From Azoarcus sp. (GTDB lineage Bacteria > Pseudomonadota > Gammaproteobacteria > Burkholderiales > Rhodocyclaceae), in contig JAIRNL010000265.1 of NCBI GenBank assembly GCA_031258035.1, positions 1 through 17,060 on the forward strand: DNA of 17,060 nucleotides. Direction: 5' to 3'. The notes below the pieces were generated by a model. It did not search any database, had not been told where the DNA came from, and saw nothing but the letters and a program-made list of their open reading frames with translations. Below are positions 1 to 7,558 of the stretch, in pieces. Each line of letters starts with the position of its first letter. Within the stretch, counting starts at the first letter, position 1. Position numbers and translations under genes: made by a program.

Positions 1-6
1 GCGGGG

Positions 7-1281
7 TCAGAACAGGCGGAAGGCGGCGATTGCCACCAGGGTCGGCAGGGTCGCGGCGGCGAGCAGGCCGAGCGGATTCACGGCGCCGCCCCTGAAATAG
101 CCTTGCAGGATAGCCAGCCCCGCGGGGTTGGGGGCGTTGGCGATGACGGTGAGTCCGCCGCCCGTGACCGCGCCCGTCACCAGCGCGTACTTGAATTCGT
201 CCGAAAGCCCTTCCACCAGCGAGCCCAGGTAGGTGAGGGCGGCGTTGTCGGTGACGGCGGTCAGCGCCGTGGCGCCGTAATACACGGTGGAAACGTCCAT
301 TTGCGACAGCAGCGGCTGCAACCACCATGATTGCTGGCCGCCGAGCGTCACCAGTCCGCCCAGGAAGCAACTGACCATCAGCCCTTCGCGCAGGATCAGG
401 CGTTCCTGGAAGCGGGGGTAGGCATGGGCGAATGCCATGAATACCAGCAGGACGCCGATGAAAACGTGGGGGTGGTGGGCGAAGAGCACGATCAGGAACA
501 GGAATGCCAGGTGCAGGCCGATGACCAGCCAGGGCGCGCTGCCCTGGTCGCGGTGGTCGGGCAGCGTGAAGCGGGCCAGTTCTTTCCGGAAAAGCAGGGT
601 GATGGCCGCCGCGTTGGCGAGTACGGCCAGGGCGCTGCGCCAGCCGATGTGGGTGAGCATGAAGTGCGTGTCCCAGTGCCATTTCGCCGCCACCATCAGT
701 ACCGGCGGGGCCGCGAAATTGGTGAGCGTGCCGCCGATGGAGATGTTCACGAACAGGACGCCGAGGGTGGCGTACATCAGGCGCGGGGACATGTTTCCGC
801 GGTAATAGGCATCTTTCAGGATCAGCGCGGCCAGCGCCATGGCGGCCGGCTCGGTGATGAAGGAGGACAGCAGCGGCACCACGGTGAGGACGGCGAAGTA
901 GAAGGCGGTCGGGCGCGAGGCCGGCAGCAGGCGCGAGACCTGCCGCACGATGGCGGAGGCGAAGATGATCACCGGCCTGCTTGCCGCCACGATCATGATC
1001 GCCAGCACGAACAGCGGTTCGGTGTAGTCGCGGCCTTCCAGGTATTTCGTGATCGCCTCGACGGCGCCGCCTTCTTCCCTGGTGGCGGTGAGCGCGATGA
1101 AAAGAAGCAGGATGCCGGCCCAGAACCCGAAGACGAATTCCACTTCGGCGAAGAGTTCCCACAGGCCCGCGTGCGCGGGGTGCTTTTCAGCCAGGCGCGA
1201 GAAAAAACCAACGAGAAAGGTGTGCAGGATGGCAATGGCGAACAGGATGGCGCCGATTGCCTGGATGGTCGTTGGAGTCAT
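7..1281 (-). CDS. Putative Na+/H+ antiporter, multi-pass inner-membrane ion transporter
   Basis: Encodes 424 residues, very hydrophobic, with about ten to twelve likely membrane segments (for example near 5-28, 44-66, 88-112, 127-155, 168-198, 214-231, 250-287 and 365-395). Two internally related hairpin motifs are visible: GGTLTNFAAPP at 183-193 and GGGLTVIANAPNPAG at 374-388, each following an acidic helix element (SSFITEPAA at 139-147, TAVTDNAAL at 341-349). This duplicated architecture is typical of ion-transporter-superfamily carriers, and the overall sequence resembles the family annotated as putative Na+/H+ antiporter (Pfam Na_H_antiport_2, from memory). Substrate and direction are not proven by sequence. 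The start is the ATG opening MTPTTIQAIGAILF, just before the first membrane helix. The open frame runs on upstream under ndk, but that part is unlike a protein. No purine-rich ribosome site precedes the ATG. It is transcribed divergently from ndk and is not part of the large plus-strand operon. Confidence 0.85.
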   Translation of the reverse strand: MTPTTIQAIGAILFAIAILHTFLVGFFSRLAEKHPAHAGLWELFAEVEFVFGFWAGILLLFIALTATREEGGAVEAITKYLEGRDYTEPLFVLAIMIVAASRPVIIFASAIVRQVSRLLPASRPTAFYFAVLTVVPLLSSFITEPAAMALAALILKDAYYRGNMSPRLMYATLGVLFVNISIGGTLTNFAAPPVLMVAAKWHWDTHFMLTHIGWRSALAVLANAAAITLLFRKELARFTLPDHRDQGSAPWLVIGLHLAFLFLIVLFAHHPHVFIGVLLVFMAFAHAYPRFQERLILREGLMVSCFLGGLVTLGGQQSWWLQPLLSQMDVSTVYYGATALTAVTDNAALTYLGSLVEGLSDEFKYALVTGAVTGGGLTVIANAPNPAGLAILQGYFRGGAVNPLGLLAAATLPTLVAIAAFRLF

Positions 1282-1384
1282 GGCCGGGAGGGAGGCGAGG
1301 GAACGGGAAGGCGGAAACCCGCGGATCGGCCCATGGATGGAGAGCAGGGCCGCGCCGCCGTGGTTCGTCCAGGGACGGTGGGGG

Positions 1385-1390
1385 ATTATA
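1385..1390 (-). promoter_or_regulatory. Candidate -10 box for the antiporter gene
   Basis: The minus strand reads TATAAT here, a perfect sigma-70 -10 hexamer in GC-rich surroundings, about 100 nt upstream of the antiporter ATG. The best -35 at 17-bp spacing (minus strand TTCCCG, 1408-1413) is poor, so the promoter may be weak or activator-dependent. This is a sequence match only. Confidence 0.45.
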
Positions 1391-1415
1391 CGCACGGGCT
1401 GGCATGTCGGGAACC

Positions 1416-1424
1416 TGCTAGAAT
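1416..1424 (+). promoter_or_regulatory. Candidate extended -10 promoter for ndk and the downstream operon
   Basis: TGCTAGAAT is an extended -10 element (TGn followed by TAGAAT, five of six matches to TATAAT). Transcription would start near 1431, leaving a leader of about 28 nt that contains the ndk ribosome site. No good -35 is present, which is usual for extended -10 promoters. It lies about 26 bp from the opposing antiporter -10 box. Confidence 0.5.
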
Positions 1425-1458
1425 CCACCCTTTTTCGCAATGCGCGAGGAGTGAGGCC

Positions 1459-1884
1459 ATGGCCATTGAACGAACCCTTTCCATCATCAAGCCGGATGCC
1501 GTCGCCAGGAATGTGATCGGCAAGATCTACCAACGTTTCGAGGATGCCGGTCTCAGGATCGTTGCTTCCCGCATGGCGCACCTTTCCGCGCGCGAGGCGG
1601 GCGAGTTCTACGCGGTGCACCGCGAGCGTCCGTTCTTCAAGGATCTGGTGGCGTTCATGACCTCCGGCCCGGTGATGGTGCAGGTGCTCGAAGGCGAAAA
1701 CGCCATCGCCAGGAACCGCGAACTGATGGGGGCCACCGACCCGAAGAAGGCCGCCCCCGGCACCATCCGCGCCGATTTTGCCGAGTCGATCGACGCCAAC
1801 GCGGTACATGGGTCGGATGCGCCCGACACCGCGGCAGTGGAAGTGGCTTTCTTTTTCCCGGGTATCGACATTCATCGTCGCTGA
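1459..1884 (+). CDS. ndk: Nucleoside diphosphate kinase
   Basis: Cytoplasmic enzyme that moves the gamma-phosphate of ATP to other (deoxy)nucleoside diphosphates through a phosphohistidine, balancing NTP and dNTP pools. The 141-residue product is the normal family length. It opens with the conserved ERTLSIIKPDAV block (4-15) and has the active-site signature NAVHGSD at 114-120, with His117 as the phosphorylated residue. The nucleotide-binding RNRELMGATDP segment is at 85-95. The start is the ATG preceded by GAGGAG (1446-1451) at 7-nt spacing. The same frame is open far upstream, antisense to the antiporter, but that extension is not ndk-like. It is the first gene of the plus-strand cluster, 25 bp before rlmN, which is the usual betaproteobacterial order. 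Confidence 0.98.
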   Translation: MAIERTLSIIKPDAVARNVIGKIYQRFEDAGLRIVASRMAHLSAREAGEFYAVHRERPFFKDLVAFMTSGPVMVQVLEGENAIARNRELMGATDPKKAAPGTIRADFAESIDANAVHGSDAPDTAAVEVAFFFPGIDIHRR

Positions 1885-1909
1885 CCCGGTGCGCCCCGTG
1901 GCCGCCGCC

Positions 1910-3007
1910 ATGCCCAATCTGCTCGATTACGATCTTGCCGGCCTGGCTGCCTGGTTCGCCGGGCTGGGCGAAAAGCCGTTTCGCGCCCGCCAGGTGATGC
2001 GCTGGATACACCGCGAGGGGTGCGACGATTTCGAGGCGATGACCGATGTCGCCAAATCCTTGCGGGCAAAGCTCGGGGAGCGGGCGGAGATCCGCTCGCC
2101 CGTGCTGTTGCGGGATGCCGTCTCCAGCGACGGCACGCGCAAATGGCTGTTCGATGTCGGGGGCGCCAATGCGGTGGAGACGGTATTCATTCCGGCGTCC
2201 GGGCGCGGCACGTTGTGCGTGTCGTCGCAGGCCGGCTGTGCGCTCGACTGTGCTTTTTGCGCTACTGGCAAGCAGGGATTCAATCGTAATCTCGACGCGG
2301 GCGAGATCGTCGGCCAGTTGTGGCTGGCCAACAGGTTGCTCGGCGCGGTGCCCGGCGCGGAAGACGGCGGACGTGTCGTCGACAATGTCGTGTTGATGGG
2401 AATGGGGGAGCCGTTGGCCAATTTCGACAACGTCGTCACCGCTTTGCGGGTAATGCTGGACGACCATGCTTACGGCTTGTCGCGTCGGCGGGTGACGGTG
2501 TCGACGGCGGGCGTGACCCCGGCGATCGACCGTTTGCGCGATGAATGTCCGGTGGCGCTGGCGGTGTCGCTGCATGCGCCCGATGACGCCCTGCGCGATC
2601 GCCTGGTGCCGATCAACCGCAAATATCCGTTGCGCGGCCTGATGGCGGCCTGTCGACGCTATCTCGAACGCGCGCCCCGCGATTTCGTGACTTTTGAATA
2701 TGTGATGATCGACGGCGTCAACGATGGCGACGATCATGCCCGCGCCCTGGTGGCGCTCACGCGCGACGTGTCGTGCAAGTTCAACCTGATTCCGTTCAAC
2801 GCTTTTCCGCATGCCGGGCTGGCTTGTTCGCCGGTCGAACGCATCCGTCGTTTTGCGGGCATCCTGCTCGATTCCGGTATCATTGTGACGACGCGCAGGA
2901 CGCGCGGCGACGATGTCGCCGCCGCCTGCGGACAACTCGCCGGCCAGGTGCGGGACAGAACCCGGCGCACCCGGATGCGCCCATTACAGACGATGGAGGA
3001 GACCTGA
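1910..3007 (+). CDS. rlmN: Dual-specificity 23S rRNA (adenine-2503-C2) / tRNA (adenine-37-C2) methyltransferase
   Basis: Radical-SAM methyltransferase that makes 2-methyladenosine at A2503 of 23S rRNA and A37 of some tRNAs, tuning translational accuracy at the peptidyl-transferase centre. The 365-residue product has the [4Fe-4S] motif CxxxCxxC (Cys110, Cys114, Cys117), the SAM-binding GMGEP motif at 164-168, and the C-terminal cysteine that carries the transient methyl group (Cys340, in GDDVAAACGQL). The start is the ATG opening MPNLLDYDLAGL, which matches the usual beginning of the family. An in-frame GTG at 1898 would add four residues and cannot be excluded. The tail after about residue 350 is Arg-rich and unlike a folded extension. 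It follows ndk by 25 bp and stops 2 bp before the next gene. Confidence 0.97.
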   Translation: MPNLLDYDLAGLAAWFAGLGEKPFRARQVMRWIHREGCDDFEAMTDVAKSLRAKLGERAEIRSPVLLRDAVSSDGTRKWLFDVGGANAVETVFIPASGRGTLCVSSQAGCALDCAFCATGKQGFNRNLDAGEIVGQLWLANRLLGAVPGAEDGGRVVDNVVLMGMGEPLANFDNVVTALRVMLDDHAYGLSRRRVTVSTAGVTPAIDRLRDECPVALAVSLHAPDDALRDRLVPINRKYPLRGLMAACRRYLERAPRDFVTFEYVMIDGVNDGDDHARALVALTRDVSCKFNLIPFNAFPHAGLACSPVERIRRFAGILLDSGIIVTTRRTRGDDVAAACGQLAGQVRDRTRRTRMRPLQTMEET

Positions 3008-3009
3008 CC

Positions 3010-3843
3010 ATGACGCGCGAAATGACGGCGCCCCTGCGCTGGATCATCCCCGTGTTCATCCTTGCCGGATGCGCGGCTTCCCCCGGGCCGTCGGGGACAT
3101 CTCCATACGATGTCGCGCCCAGCTACAGCGGCCCTTATTCCCGCCCCTTGTCCGATGTGCCCCCGGCGGACGGGGCGGAATCGAAAGCGCACGGGTATTT
3201 CAGCCTGGGCGCGGGATATTTCAGCACCGGACGCACCCAGATCGCGCTCGATGAAGCCAGGAAAGCGTTGCAGGTGGATTCCGGCCATGCCCCGACCCAC
3301 CACCTGATGGGGCTGATCTATGTGGAACTCGGGCAGGATGCGCAGGCCGGCGAGGCTTTTCGCCGGGCGCTCAGCGCCGCGCCGGGAGATCCGGATTTCA
3401 ACAACAGCTATGGTTGGTTCCTGTGCCGGCAGAAGCGCGTCGCCGAGGCGATGTCCCACTTTGCCACGGCGGCGGCCAACCCGTATTATTGCTGCAAGGC
3501 GCGTCCCTACACCAACGCCGGCCTGTGTCTGATGCAGAACAAGGATTTCGCTGGCGCGCAGGCGCAGTTCGCCAGGGCGCTGGAAGCCGATCCCGGCAAT
3601 AGCGAGGCCATGTACCGGCTGGCTGAAACCGCTTACCACCGTGGCGACTATCGCCGCGCCCATGATCTGCTCATCCAGTACCACCAGCGTTTCGATCCCA
3701 GCGCGCGCTCGGCATGGCTGGGGGCGCGCGCGGCGCGGCGGCTTGGCGAGCGCCATGCTGAAACGAGTTATACCGAGCAGTTGCGCGGCCGCTTCGGCGA
3801 CTCCCCCGAAAACGCATTGATGATGCAAGGAAAATACGAGTGA
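3010..3843 (+). CDS. pilF: Type IV pilus biogenesis/stability TPR lipoprotein PilF (PilW)
   Basis: Outer-membrane pilotin that in type IV pilus systems helps the PilQ secretin localise and form multimers. The 277-residue product begins with a lipoprotein signal peptide ending in the lipobox LAGC (Cys21). A Pro/Ser-rich linker (22-55) follows, then tetratricopeptide repeats from about 57 to 245. Typical family features are NNSYGWFLC at 131-139 and the cysteine-containing PYTNAGLCL segment at 166-174. The start is the ATG with GGAGGAG (2995-3001) upstream. The open frame extends further back over rlmN but has no signal peptide there. It overlaps the rodZ start (GTGA). Other pilus genes are absent from the window, so the pilus role rests on family and conserved location. 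A generic TPR lipoprotein is the alternative. Confidence 0.88.
   Translation: MTREMTAPLRWIIPVFILAGCAASPGPSGTSPYDVAPSYSGPYSRPLSDVPPADGAESKAHGYFSLGAGYFSTGRTQIALDEARKALQVDSGHAPTHHLMGLIYVELGQDAQAGEAFRRALSAAPGDPDFNNSYGWFLCRQKRVAEAMSHFATAAANPYYCCKARPYTNAGLCLMQNKDFAGAQAQFARALEADPGNSEAMYRLAETAYHRGDYRRAHDLLIQYHQRFDPSARSAWLGARAARRLGERHAETSYTEQLRGRFGDSPENALMMQGKYE
3827..3840 (+). promoter_or_regulatory. Ribosome binding site that supports the GTG start of rodZ
   Basis: AAGGA at 3827-3831 lies 8 nt before the GTG at 3840 but 17 nt before the in-frame ATG at 3849. Spacing therefore favours the GTG, which overlaps the pilF stop as GTGA and suggests translational coupling. Confidence 0.55.
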
Positions 3844-4961
3844 ATACCATGGAGACCGATTCCGTCGTCGCGGATGGCAAACCGGACGCCGGGGAAGAAG
3901 CCGCGCCCGCGCCGTCGCCTTCACCCGCGCCTGAAACTGTTGCTGTATCCGAGTCCGTGCCCGAGTCCGCATCCGCGTCCGTGCCCGAGTCCGCGTCCGT
4001 GCCCGAGTCCGTGCCCGCGCCCGGCGATGTCCTCAGGAAAGCGCGCGAAGCGCGTGGAGAATCCCTGAACGATGTCGTGCAGGCGCTCAAATTATCGTTG
4101 CAGCAACTCCAGGCCCTCGAGGACGGAAGGTTCGATGTCTTGCCGGGGCCGACGTTCGTGCGCGGGTTCCTGCGCAATTATGCGCGCCACCTCGGGCTGG
4201 ACCCCGACCCCTTGCTCGCCGGTCTCGACGGGCGGCTCGACAGGGTCGCCGATCTGGCGATGGTTTCCAACGCAAGCGGCGATATTCCGGTGGCGCTGGC
4301 TTCAAGGATCACGCAACAGGGCAGCCGCAGTGCGCTTCCGGCATTGTTGGTCGCGCTGGTCGTGGTATTGGCCTCGGCGGTCGGGGCAGGCTTTTTCCTG
4401 GACTGGTTCGCGTTGCCGTTCGGGTCGGAGGAGGGGGGATTGGCGCCTTCCGTGATGACAGGTGGGGAGGGGATGATTGCGGCAGGGCCGGCGGTGCCTG
4501 AGTCGCCCCCCGCGCCGGCGACATCGGTGTCGACGAAGGGGAACGTCGTCGCGCTGGCTTTGCCGCCCCCGGTGCTTGCGGGAGGAGGAGAGCCGGCGGG
4601 AGAGGCCGAAAGGAGAACGGGGTCGCCGGCGGACGGCGCTCCGCCAGCCGCGGGGAGCGCGCCGGCATCCGCATCGGCTCCCGCCGCCCCCGTCGCGCCG
4701 GCGCCGGAGAGATCGACGCTGCGTTTCACTTTCCTGGCCAATGCCTGGGTACAGGTGCGCGAAAGCGCCGGGGGGAGCGGCAAGCTGCTTTTCGTCGGCA
4801 CTGGCAAGGGAGGCAGTTCCCGCAATGTGCGGGGAGTGCCGCCTTTCTCGCTGATGGTCGCCAAGCCGGAAAAGGTGAAGCTGGAGTACAACGGCAAGCT
4901 GATCGATCTGCGGCAACATGTCACCGGGGATGACGGAGTCGCCCGCCTGACCTTGCAATGA
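3840..4961 (+). CDS. rodZ: RodZ-like cytoskeleton-associated membrane protein (HTH plus DUF4115)
   Basis: Bitopic inner-membrane protein related to RodZ, which links the MreB actin-like cytoskeleton to the elongation machinery and maintains rod shape. The 373 residues comprise an acidic, Pro/Ser-rich N-terminal extension (1-60), an XRE-like helix-turn-helix domain (about 62-127; VLRKAREARGESLNDVVQAL, then FVRGFLRNYARHLGL), one membrane helix (about 166-188), a long Ala/Pro/Gly-rich periplasmic linker (about 195-290) and a C-terminal beta domain of the DUF4115 type (about 292-373; RFTFLANAWVQVR). In this family the HTH domain contacts MreB rather than DNA. The start is the GTG overlapping the pilF stop; ATG 3849 is an alternative. 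It ends in an ATGA overlap with ispG. The N-terminal extension is built from a hexanucleotide repeat and is longer than in most relatives I know. Confidence 0.9.
   Translation: MNTMETDSVVADGKPDAGEEAAPAPSPSPAPETVAVSESVPESASASVPESASVPESVPAPGDVLRKAREARGESLNDVVQALKLSLQQLQALEDGRFDVLPGPTFVRGFLRNYARHLGLDPDPLLAGLDGRLDRVADLAMVSNASGDIPVALASRITQQGSRSALPALLVALVVVLASAVGAGFFLDWFALPFGSEEGGLAPSVMTGGEGMIAAGPAVPESPPAPATSVSTKGNVVALALPPPVLAGGGEPAGEAERRTGSPADGAPPAAGSAPASASAPAAPVAPAPERSTLRFTFLANAWVQVRESAGGSGKLLFVGTGKGGSSRNVRGVPPFSLMVAKPEKVKLEYNGKLIDLRQHVTGDDGVARLTLQ
3951..4016 (+). repeat. In-frame degenerate hexanucleotide tandem repeat in rodZ
   Basis: Eleven consecutive 6-bp units built from GAGTCC, GTGCCC and GCGTCC/GCATCC encode the dipeptides ES, VP and AS (residues 38-59). 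Larger units of 12 bp (GAGTCCGTGCCC, first and last) and 18-24 bp are visible. Because the unit is a multiple of three, gain or loss changes linker length without a frameshift. Confidence 0.9.
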
Positions 4962-6208
4962 AAATGCCGTCTCCCGTTCCGGTGTCGCCGCTCACGCGCC
5001 GACGCACACGCCTCGTGCGCGTCGGCCATGTGGCGGTGGGGTCGGCGGCGCCGGTGGTGGTGCAGTCGATGACCAATACCGATACCGCCGATGTCGCCGC
5101 GACCGTGGCGCAGGTGGCGGAGTTGGCGCGCGCCGGCTCCGAACTGGTGCGGATCACTGTCAACGACGAGGATGCGGCGCGGGCCGTGCCGCATATCCGC
5201 GAACGCCTTGCCGCGCGGGGTATCGAGGTGCCGCTGGTGGGCGATTTCCATTACAACGGCCACGACCTGCTCGGCAAATATCCGGCCTGCGCCGAGGCGC
5301 TCGCCAAACTGCGCATCAATCCGGGCAACGTTGGCGCCGGCGCGCGGCGCGACACGCAATTTGCCGACATCATCATGCTCGCCTGCGCGCACGACAGGCC
5401 GGTACGCATCGGGGTGAACTGGGGAAGCCTGGATCAGGCGGTGCTTGCCCGGGTGATGGACGAAAACGCTTCCCGCGCCGTGCCATTGCCCGCCGGCGCG
5501 ATGATGCGCGAGGCGCTGGTGGCCTCGGCGCTGGAGTCGGCGGCGCGGGCGGAGAGCCTGGGCCTTGCCGCCGACCGCATCATCCTTTCGGCCAAGGTGT
5601 CGAGCGTGCGGGACTTGATCGCGGTCTACCGCGAACTCGCCCGGCGTTGCGAGTATCCGCTGCACCTGGGGCTGACCGAGGCCGGCATGGGGAGCAAGGG
5701 CATCGTCGCTTCGACCGCGGCGCTGGCGGTGTTGCTCGAAGAAGGCATCGGTGACACTATCCGCGTCTCGCTGACGCCCGAGCCGGGCGGCAGCCGCGCG
5801 CAGGAGGTCGTGGTGGCGCAGGAAATCCTGCAAACCATGGGGCTGCGGGCTTTCGCGCCGATGGTGACGGCCTGTCCCGGCTGTGGGCGTACCACGAGTA
5901 CGTTTTTCCAGGAGCTGGCTGCCGCCATCCAGCGCCATGTCCGGGAACGCATGCCGCAGTGGCGCGAGCAGTACGAGGGCGCCGAGAACATGACCCTGGC
6001 TGTGATGGGGTGCGTGGTCAATGGCCCGGGCGAGAGCCGCCATGCCAATGTCGGCATTTCGCTGCCCGGCACGGGCGAGAGACCGGCGGCGCCGGTCTTT
6101 GTCGATGGCCAAAAAACGGTTACTCTGCGCGGCGACAATATTGCCGCGGAGTTCATCGCCATCGTCGATGATTACGTGGCGAGCCGTTACGCGCGCAAAT
6201 CCGCGTAA
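4958..6208 (+). CDS. ispG: 4-hydroxy-3-methylbut-2-en-1-yl diphosphate synthase (GcpE)
   Basis: Cytoplasmic [4Fe-4S] enzyme of the MEP (non-mevalonate) isoprenoid pathway. It reductively opens the ring of methylerythritol cyclodiphosphate to give HMBPP. The 416-residue product has the N-terminal TIM-barrel block (VVVQSMTNTDTADV at 33-46, PLVGDFHYN at 92-100, LRINPGNVG at 118-126) and the C-terminal cluster-binding part with Cys306 and Cys309 (ACPGCGRT), Cys352 (MGCVVNGPGE) and the catalytic-site Glu359. The length suits the bacterial form. The insert between the barrel and the cluster domain is somewhat longer than in enterobacterial proteins, as in other betaproteobacteria. The ATG overlaps the rodZ stop (ATGA); ATG 4964 is a possible alternative. 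It precedes hisS by 24 bp, an arrangement conserved widely in proteobacteria. Confidence 0.97.
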   Translation: MKMPSPVPVSPLTRRRTRLVRVGHVAVGSAAPVVVQSMTNTDTADVAATVAQVAELARAGSELVRITVNDEDAARAVPHIRERLAARGIEVPLVGDFHYNGHDLLGKYPACAEALAKLRINPGNVGAGARRDTQFADIIMLACAHDRPVRIGVNWGSLDQAVLARVMDENASRAVPLPAGAMMREALVASALESAARAESLGLAADRIILSAKVSSVRDLIAVYRELARRCEYPLHLGLTEAGMGSKGIVASTAALAVLLEEGIGDTIRVSLTPEPGGSRAQEVVVAQEILQTMGLRAFAPMVTACPGCGRTTSTFFQELAAAIQRHVRERMPQWREQYEGAENMTLAVMGCVVNGPGESRHANVGISLPGTGERPAAPVFVDGQKTVTLRGDNIAAEFIAIVDDYVASRYARKSA

Positions 6209-6232
6209 CGTCAATCGGAAAGACGGAAAACG

Positions 6233-7555
6233 ATGAGACAAACCTTGCAGGCCGTGCGCGGGATGAACGACATCCTGCCCGACGAGGCTGAAATCTGGGA
6301 GAACTTCGAGGATATCGTCCGCGACTGGCTGCGGGGTTACGGTTATCGGCCCATTCGCGTCCCGATCCTGGAGCCGACGCCGCTTTTTCGCCGCGCCATC
6401 GGTGAAGTCACCGATATTGTCGAAAAAGAAATGTATTCGTTCGAGGATGCCCTGAATGGCGAGAACCTGACGCTGCGCCCGGAAGGCACGGCGGGTTGCG
6501 CGCGCGCGGCGATCCAGCACAAGCTGGTGAACGCCGGGGGGCCGCAGCGCCTGTGTTACCAGGGGCCGATGTTTCGCCACGAGCGTCCGCAAAAGGGGCG
6601 CTATCGCCAGTTCCATCAGATCGGCGTCGAAGCCCTGGGCTTTGCCGGGCCGGATATTGATGCCGAACTCATCATCATGGGCAGCCGCCTGTGGGAGCGG
6701 CTGGGGCTTGCCGATGTGCGGCTCGAACTCAACACGCTGGGGTCGGCGGAGGAACGCGCCGGGCATCGCGCGGCGCTCATCGCCTATCTCGAAGAGCGCC
6801 GGGACGAACTCGACGAGGACGGGCAGCGGCGCCTGCATGCCAATCCGCTGCGCATCCTCGATACCAAGAATCCGGCCATGCAGGATATTGTCGAAGCCGC
6901 GCCGAAGCTGATCGACCACCTTGGCGACGAGTCGCGCGCGCATTTCGAGGCGGTGCGGGAAATGTTGCGCGATGCCGGCATCGCCTGTCGCATCAACCAT
7001 CGCCTCGTGCGCGGTCTCGACTATTACAATCGCACCGTTTTTGAATGGGTGACGGATCGCCTCGGCGCGCAGGGGACGGTCTGCGCCGGGGGCCGTTACG
7101 ATTCCCTGATGGAACAGCTTGGCGGCAAGGCGACGCCGGCGGCTGGTTTTGCCATGGGGGTGGAACGGCTGCTCGATCTGTGGCGGGAAGGGGGCGAGGC
7201 CGAATACGCCATCGCGCGGCCCGTGCCCAACGTTTACGTGGTGCATCAGGGCGACGCCGCGCGGCGGCTTGCTTTTCGCGCTGCCGAAGCCTTGCGCGAC
7301 GTCGGGCTCGATGTCTTGCTGCATTGCGGCGGCGGGACGTTCAAGTCGCAGATGAAAAAGGCCGATGCCAGCGGCGCCCAGATCGCATTGGTGATCGGCG
7401 ACGACGAGGCTGCCGCCCTCGAAATCGGTATCAAGCCGCTACGAAGCGGCGACGCCCAGTGGCGGGTGCCGTTCGCCGAACTGGCTGAAGCGGCATTGGA
7501 TGCGTTGCATGGCGGCGGCGAGGATCACGAACAGCCGCACAAACAGCAGGAGTGA
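6233..7555 (+). CDS. hisS: Histidyl-tRNA synthetase (class II)
   Basis: Charges tRNA-His with histidine in the cytoplasm, normally as a homodimer. The 440-residue product carries the N-terminal AVRGMNDILPDE block (7-18), the ATP/His pocket element LRPEGTAGCAR (81-91), motif 2 (FRHERPQKGRYRQFHQIGVE at 114-133), the histidine-specific LVRGLDYYNRTVFEW segment (258-272, with the conserved catalytic Arg260) and motif 3 (AAGFAMGVERL at 303-313). An anticodon-binding domain follows from about 330 to 425. The final fifteen or so residues are hydrophilic and probably disordered. The ATG is preceded by a weak GGAAA site. The stop lies 3 bp before yfgM, so the two are likely co-translated. Confidence 0.98.
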   Translation: MRQTLQAVRGMNDILPDEAEIWENFEDIVRDWLRGYGYRPIRVPILEPTPLFRRAIGEVTDIVEKEMYSFEDALNGENLTLRPEGTAGCARAAIQHKLVNAGGPQRLCYQGPMFRHERPQKGRYRQFHQIGVEALGFAGPDIDAELIIMGSRLWERLGLADVRLELNTLGSAEERAGHRAALIAYLEERRDELDEDGQRRLHANPLRILDTKNPAMQDIVEAAPKLIDHLGDESRAHFEAVREMLRDAGIACRINHRLVRGLDYYNRTVFEWVTDRLGAQGTVCAGGRYDSLMEQLGGKATPAAGFAMGVERLLDLWREGGEAEYAIARPVPNVYVVHQGDAARRLAFRAAEALRDVGLDVLLHCGGGTFKSQMKKADASGAQIALVIGDDEAAALEIGIKPLRSGDAQWRVPFAELAEAALDALHGGGEDHEQPHKQQE

Positions 7556-7558
7556 AAG

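Noticed and set aside
331..1458. Long plus-strand open frame leading into ndk, suggesting a fusion
   Set aside because: It is antisense to the antiporter, Gln/Gly/Arg-rich and featureless. ndk has its own promoter-like element, ribosome site and normal length.
1282..1917. Upstream extension of the antiporter frame across ndk
   Set aside because: The extra 212 residues are unlike a protein, run antisense to ndk, and would pass through the ndk promoter region. The membrane protein begins naturally at ATG 1281.
4178..7324. A 1048-codon open frame on the minus strand, antisense to rodZ, ispG and hisS
   Set aside because: It is an effect of high GC and strong codon bias on the coding strand. The translation is Arg/His/Ala-rich with no recognisable domain, and the opposite strand holds well-characterised genes.
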